A stretch of 64,000 bases of DNA from Austropuccinia psidii (lineage: Eukaryota > Basidiomycota > Pucciniomycetes > Pucciniales > Sphaerophragmiaceae), in the NCBI GenBank assembly GCA_023105745.1, contig JALGQZ010000004.1:33994437-34058436 (forward strand), read 5' to 3'. Under the pieces are notes generated by a model. That model made no database searches and was not told the origin of the DNA. It was given only the letters and a program-made list of their open reading frames with translations. The position numbers and the translations under genes were made by a program. Of the stretch, positions 61,203 to 64,000 are shown piece after piece (position 1 is the stretch's first letter; each line of letters opens with the position of its first letter).

Positions 61203-62717
61203 GTGACACTGATGGCGGCTTTGGACGGGGATTCACCAAGGACTTACCACGAAGCTATTAAGTCGGAAGATGGCAATAAATGGAAGAAGTCAATGGAGGA
61301 GGAACTGGAAGTGTGGGAAGAAGTAAACAATCATCAACATCAACATGTACTGGGAACACACTGGGTCATTGCGACGAAGAGAAATCAAGAAAATGAAGTG
61401 ATACGTCATAAGGCGTGTATTGTAGTGCAGGGTCACCGACAAATTAGGGGCCTGGAATTTGAGGAAACTTTTGCCCCAACCCCAATGTTTACAAGTTTGC
61501 AATGCCTATTTGCTGCCGCCTCTGCACTACAATGGGAAGTAGAAACATTTGATGTCACCACTGCCTACTTACACAGCAACATCGAAGAATCTATATACAT
61601 CAAACCGCCGCCAGGCCTTCAACTACAGCCGGGTAAGGTAGTGGCATTGAAGAAGGCACTGTACGGCCTGAAGAAATTGGGACGTTGCTGGTGGCAACAT
61701 CTGCAGCGGATGCTTTCAAGTATTGGATTCAGCGCTAATCATGAAGATCAAAGTACTTATGTGTATGAGAAAGGAGGAGAGAAAGCCCTACTGTGGATTC
61801 ATGTGGATGATGGGGTATTAGCAGCGAGTAGTGCGGGTCTAATGGATCATTTAAAAAGCAAACCACGGAATTGACTTCTACTGAAATGGGATGTTGGTAT
61901 TCATAGTATTGTAGGCATCACGATTTGCAAAACTGGGAATGTGTTTTATTTATCTCAGCCAAAACTGATCAATAAGATATGTGACTCACACCCGGGCAAC
62001 ATCACTACAGAGCAACCATTACCAGAAATGAACTTAGAATCAGGGCCGGCGGCCCTCTTAGACAAAGAATACTTGTCCCGAATTGGAATGTTGCTATACC
62101 TCGCACAGGCAACAAGACCCGACATCATGTTTTTGGTAAACTACCTGGCAAGATTTTCAAAGAATACATCAACGAAGCACTGGACGGCACTGAACCACTT
62201 GATCGACTATATACGTGGGACACAGGAAAAGGCTTTGAGCATTAGTTCACAAATTGAAGAAGAGAAACTGAAAATGTATGTTGATGTGAACTGGGGGGGC
62301 GAGGCATCAAGATCACAGCATGGTTACATTGGTTTTTTGTGGGGTTCGCCAGTTGCGTGGAATTCGAGACGACAAACTTGTGTGGCATCCTCAACGTGCC
62401 AGGCAGAGTATATGGCGCTCTCATTTGCGGCGCGGGCTGGAATGTGGATTTCTCAGGCAATAGGATTGGCTCTGCCGGGTGTGATCCCGACGTTACTCTC
62501 CGACAACAGGGCGGCTATTAGGATAGCGGAAAATAGTGGAAGCCAAAAGAACTCAAGGCACATTCAAAGAGAATTTCATCTTATAAATGAATTAATCACA
62601 AGGAATCAAGTTACAATTAACTGGGTCGACTCTGAGAATCAAAAGGCAGACATATTTACGAATAAACTAGGCAAATTGAAGGTGAAAAAATTCAATGACA
62701 ACATATTCAGCGAGTGA
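61203..62717 (+). pseudogene. Copia-4 reverse transcriptase and RNase H, one stop
   Basis: RT: HWVIATKRNQENEVIRHKA, FEETFAPTPMFTSLQCLFAA, FDVTTAYLHSNIEESIYIKP, KKALYGLKKLGRCWWQHL, LLWIHVDDGVLAASS (catalytic VDD intact); TGA at 61872 interrupts. RNase H: KMYVDVNWGGEASRSQHGYI (families have D-A-D/N-W; here Val precedes), SSTCQAEYMALSFA, LLSDNRAAIRIAE, QKADIFTNKLGK. It ends at 62717, 19 nt before the 3' LTR. Confidence 0.92.
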
Positions 62718-62735
62718 ATGTTTTGTGGAGGGGAG

Positions 62736-62913
62736 TGTTAGAGTATAAGCATATAGTCCAAGAGCTAACCTAATATTTATGCTTATACACAAAACATACC
62801 GATTTGTAAATAGTATATAAACCTGAGCTTAGATCCCATATGACTCCCCCTTTAGGGGAGTTTTCTCTAATAACTTCTGCTGCTTACTGTAACATCCAAC
62901 TACTTTCTTATCA
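62736..62913 (+). repeat. Copia-4 3' LTR
   Basis: 178 bp. Same inverted repeat and TATATAAA box as the 5' copy. Confidence 0.95.
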
Positions 62914-62981
62914 ACCAGAACGTGTTTGAGTTTGCCAGTTTTTCTTCTTGAATATATTAGAAAGTTAATTATGTAGCACAA

Positions 62982-62995
62982 GGCGGCCCATAACC
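62982..62995 (-). promoter_or_regulatory. Copia-2 primer-binding site (initiator Met tRNA fragment)
   Basis: Reads GGTTATGGGCCGCC directly after the 5' LTR. Its complement contains GGCCCATAACC, the anticodon arm of eukaryotic initiator tRNA-Met ending four bases after the CAT anticodon, as in Drosophila copia half-tRNA priming. Confidence 0.75.
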
Positions 62996-63336
62996 TTTTA
63001 TTTACTAATGTATTTTCATCAATAATTTATTATGTATTATGACTTAGGTAGTATAGATAATAGACAATTATGAATTAAAATAATATAATACATTTATATA
63101 GATTTTAAATACAATCTCCCCTATAATTAAGAAATGGATGGTACCTGAATATTTAAGAAGATTTATGAAACAGAAAAATCAAAAATTAATAAAAGGATAG
63201 ATCTTCCCTGAAGAGAGGAGAATCTATGAGAATTGTGGCGTCTTTTATATTGATTACAGGTACATCGTAATTGTGTCAATTTTTGGTTGGTGGAATTTTG
63301 TGGAAAAATTATGAAACTGGTTTAGGTTTCATTACA
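62996..63336 (-). repeat. Copia-2 5' LTR
   Basis: 341 bp. The inner end is AAAA where the other LTR has AACA, so the terminal CA is mutated here. Directly followed (leftward) by the PBS. Confidence 0.9.
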
Positions 63337-63412
63337 ATTACTTCTTTTTAAATCAGTCATTTGGATTTTCTCATGTCCCATAGCCAAATAAGGCAAGGAC
63401 TGACCCCCCTTA

Positions 63413-64000
63413 TTGAGATTTTTTGAAAAGTGATTTTGATGATATTTGGAAACTAGTTGGATATGTCTTGAAAGCTATATGGGCATATATTAACTCTTAA
63501 TTTAAACTCATTTTACGATTAATTATATTTCCTCTCCAGCAATAATCTAAGACAAATATTCATCCTGACTTCCTTTTTTAACCTCTTGATCAAAAACACT
63601 GTAAGCAAACCTCCCTATATTATAGTTTCAAAGTATATAAAAAAGATTAATATATAAATTAAGAAGACAAAGCTGATAAAAATTCCAGATCAGTTTTTTG
63701 GTTCCTTTTTTTGATATTTATAGATATCTGAAATCATATTCAAGATTTAGATGATATCAAATCAGTATTATGAGTAGATTTCAAAAAAAATACAATACAA
63801 GCACATACTTGAATCACTCCTCTCTTTGAAGGGAGCTGGAAGCTTCAATAAATGAAATATAAATATTGTGAATTCCAGTATTCATTAAATTATTATGGAT
63901 TGTATGGCTCTTACTAATATATACATATCCAATATTTACACTTATTCCAGTTGTTTATCTATATATATAAGCTTTGCCATTATTTTCAGGAACATTCATG
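63413..64000. other. AT-rich right edge, no gene seen
   Basis: No open frame with a signature. A (TA)n-like tract lies near 63960. Confidence 0.5.

Larger units (their letters stand above)
58550..62913 (+). mobile_element. Copia-4: full-length Ty1/copia element in the Copia-2 leader, TSD ACCAG
   Basis: 178-bp LTRs at 58550-58727 and 62736-62913 with about five differences, TSD ACCAG at 58545-58549 and 62914-62918. Polypurine tract TTTGTGGAGGGGAG. Gag-PR-INT-RT-RH nearly complete, with few stops: the youngest-looking copia with Copia-1. It inserted into a relative (Copia-2). Confidence 0.95.
44309..63336 (-). mobile_element. Copia-2: Ty1/copia retrotransposon hosting three nested insertions, TSD ATTAC
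   Basis: Minus-strand element. Its target duplication ATTAC lies at 44304-44308 and 63337-63341. The 3' LTR is 44309-44368 plus 49085-49366 (split by Copia-1); the 5' LTR is 62996-63336. Once the three inserts are removed, the LTRs are 342 and 341 bp. The order gag, PR, INT, RT, RH identifies Ty1/copia. PBS (GGTTATGGGCCGCC) and polypurine tract (TTTGTGGAGGGGAG) are nearly the same as in Copia-4, so the two families are related. Many stops and frameshifts show it is the oldest copia here. Confidence 0.93.
44086..63410. mobile_element. Small TIR element (MITE, TA target), split by Copia-2
   Basis: Left end AAGGGGGTCAGTCCTTG (44086) and right end, reverse complemented, AGGGGGGTCAGTCCTTG (63410) match at 16 of 17 bases, and TA flanks both sides (44084-44085, 63411-63412). 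After removing Copia-2 and one copy of its TSD the element is about 290 bp with no coding capacity. TA duplication suggests Tc1/mariner. The two halves are 19 kb apart only because of later insertions. Confidence 0.65.

Noticed and set aside
1..64000. rRNA, tRNA genes or CRISPR arrays
   Set aside because: None seen; tRNA-like matches are limited to 10-14-nt primer-binding sites.

Overview
The window looks like a stretch of a very repeat-rich, AT-rich fungal genome. I infer a rust fungus (Pucciniales) for three reasons. The only host gene has three short spliceosomal introns (65-74 nt). The Ty3 and copia polyproteins resemble, from memory, families abundant in rusts such as Austropuccinia psidii. 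A FAR1-type Mutator fragment of the kind common in rusts is also present. No database search was possible, so the species is not established. No rRNA, tRNA or CRISPR array was seen.

Layout. 1-1068 is the 3' end of RIC1 (Rab6/Ypt6 exchange-factor subunit), the one host gene I can support. 1.6-7.3 kb holds two Tc1/mariner relics and a solo LTR (3273-5285, TSD ATGGG). 7281-17487 is a full-length minus-strand Ty3/gypsy chromovirus (Ty3-A; 1.9-kb LTRs; TSD GTTTT) with a decayed gag-pol. 17964-19584 is a DNA element with terminal inverted repeats, an 8-bp TSD and a FAR1-like fragment. 22354-34302 is a second, plus-strand Ty3 element (Ty3-B; TSD GAGAT). Its RNase H is split by a solo LTR of the Ty3-A superfamily (27187-28990, TSD CCTTG). 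It also carries an antisense, intron-containing reading frame between pol and the 3' LTR. 34.3-44 kb is AT-rich sequence with LTR relics and a Myb/SANT-like fragment.

44086-63410 is a four-layer nest. A ~290-bp TIR element (TA target) is interrupted by Copia-2 (44309-63336, minus, TSD ATTAC). Copia-2 is itself hit three times: by Copia-1 in its 3' LTR (44369-49079, minus, TSD GTATA), by Copia-3 in its gag (53176-58352, plus, TSD GTTAC) and by Copia-4 in its leader (58550-62913, plus, TSD ACCAG). Every boundary is supported by a TSD read directly from the sequence.

How the parts work together. Each retroelement encodes Gag, protease, reverse transcriptase, RNase H and integrase. The Ty3 order is PR-RT-RH-INT(-chromodomain) and the copia order is PR-INT-RT-RH. 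All copies here carry stops or frameshifts and could move only with help in trans. The most unusual points are: the spliced antisense ORF of Ty3-B with a Zn2Cys6-like cysteine array; a canonical -1 slippery heptamer at the Ty3-B gag end; primer-binding sites in the copia elements that match 3'-ends of tRNA fragments cut just after the anticodon (initiator Met, Lys-UUU and probably Tyr-GUA); and an excess of nonsense codons where relatives have Glu.
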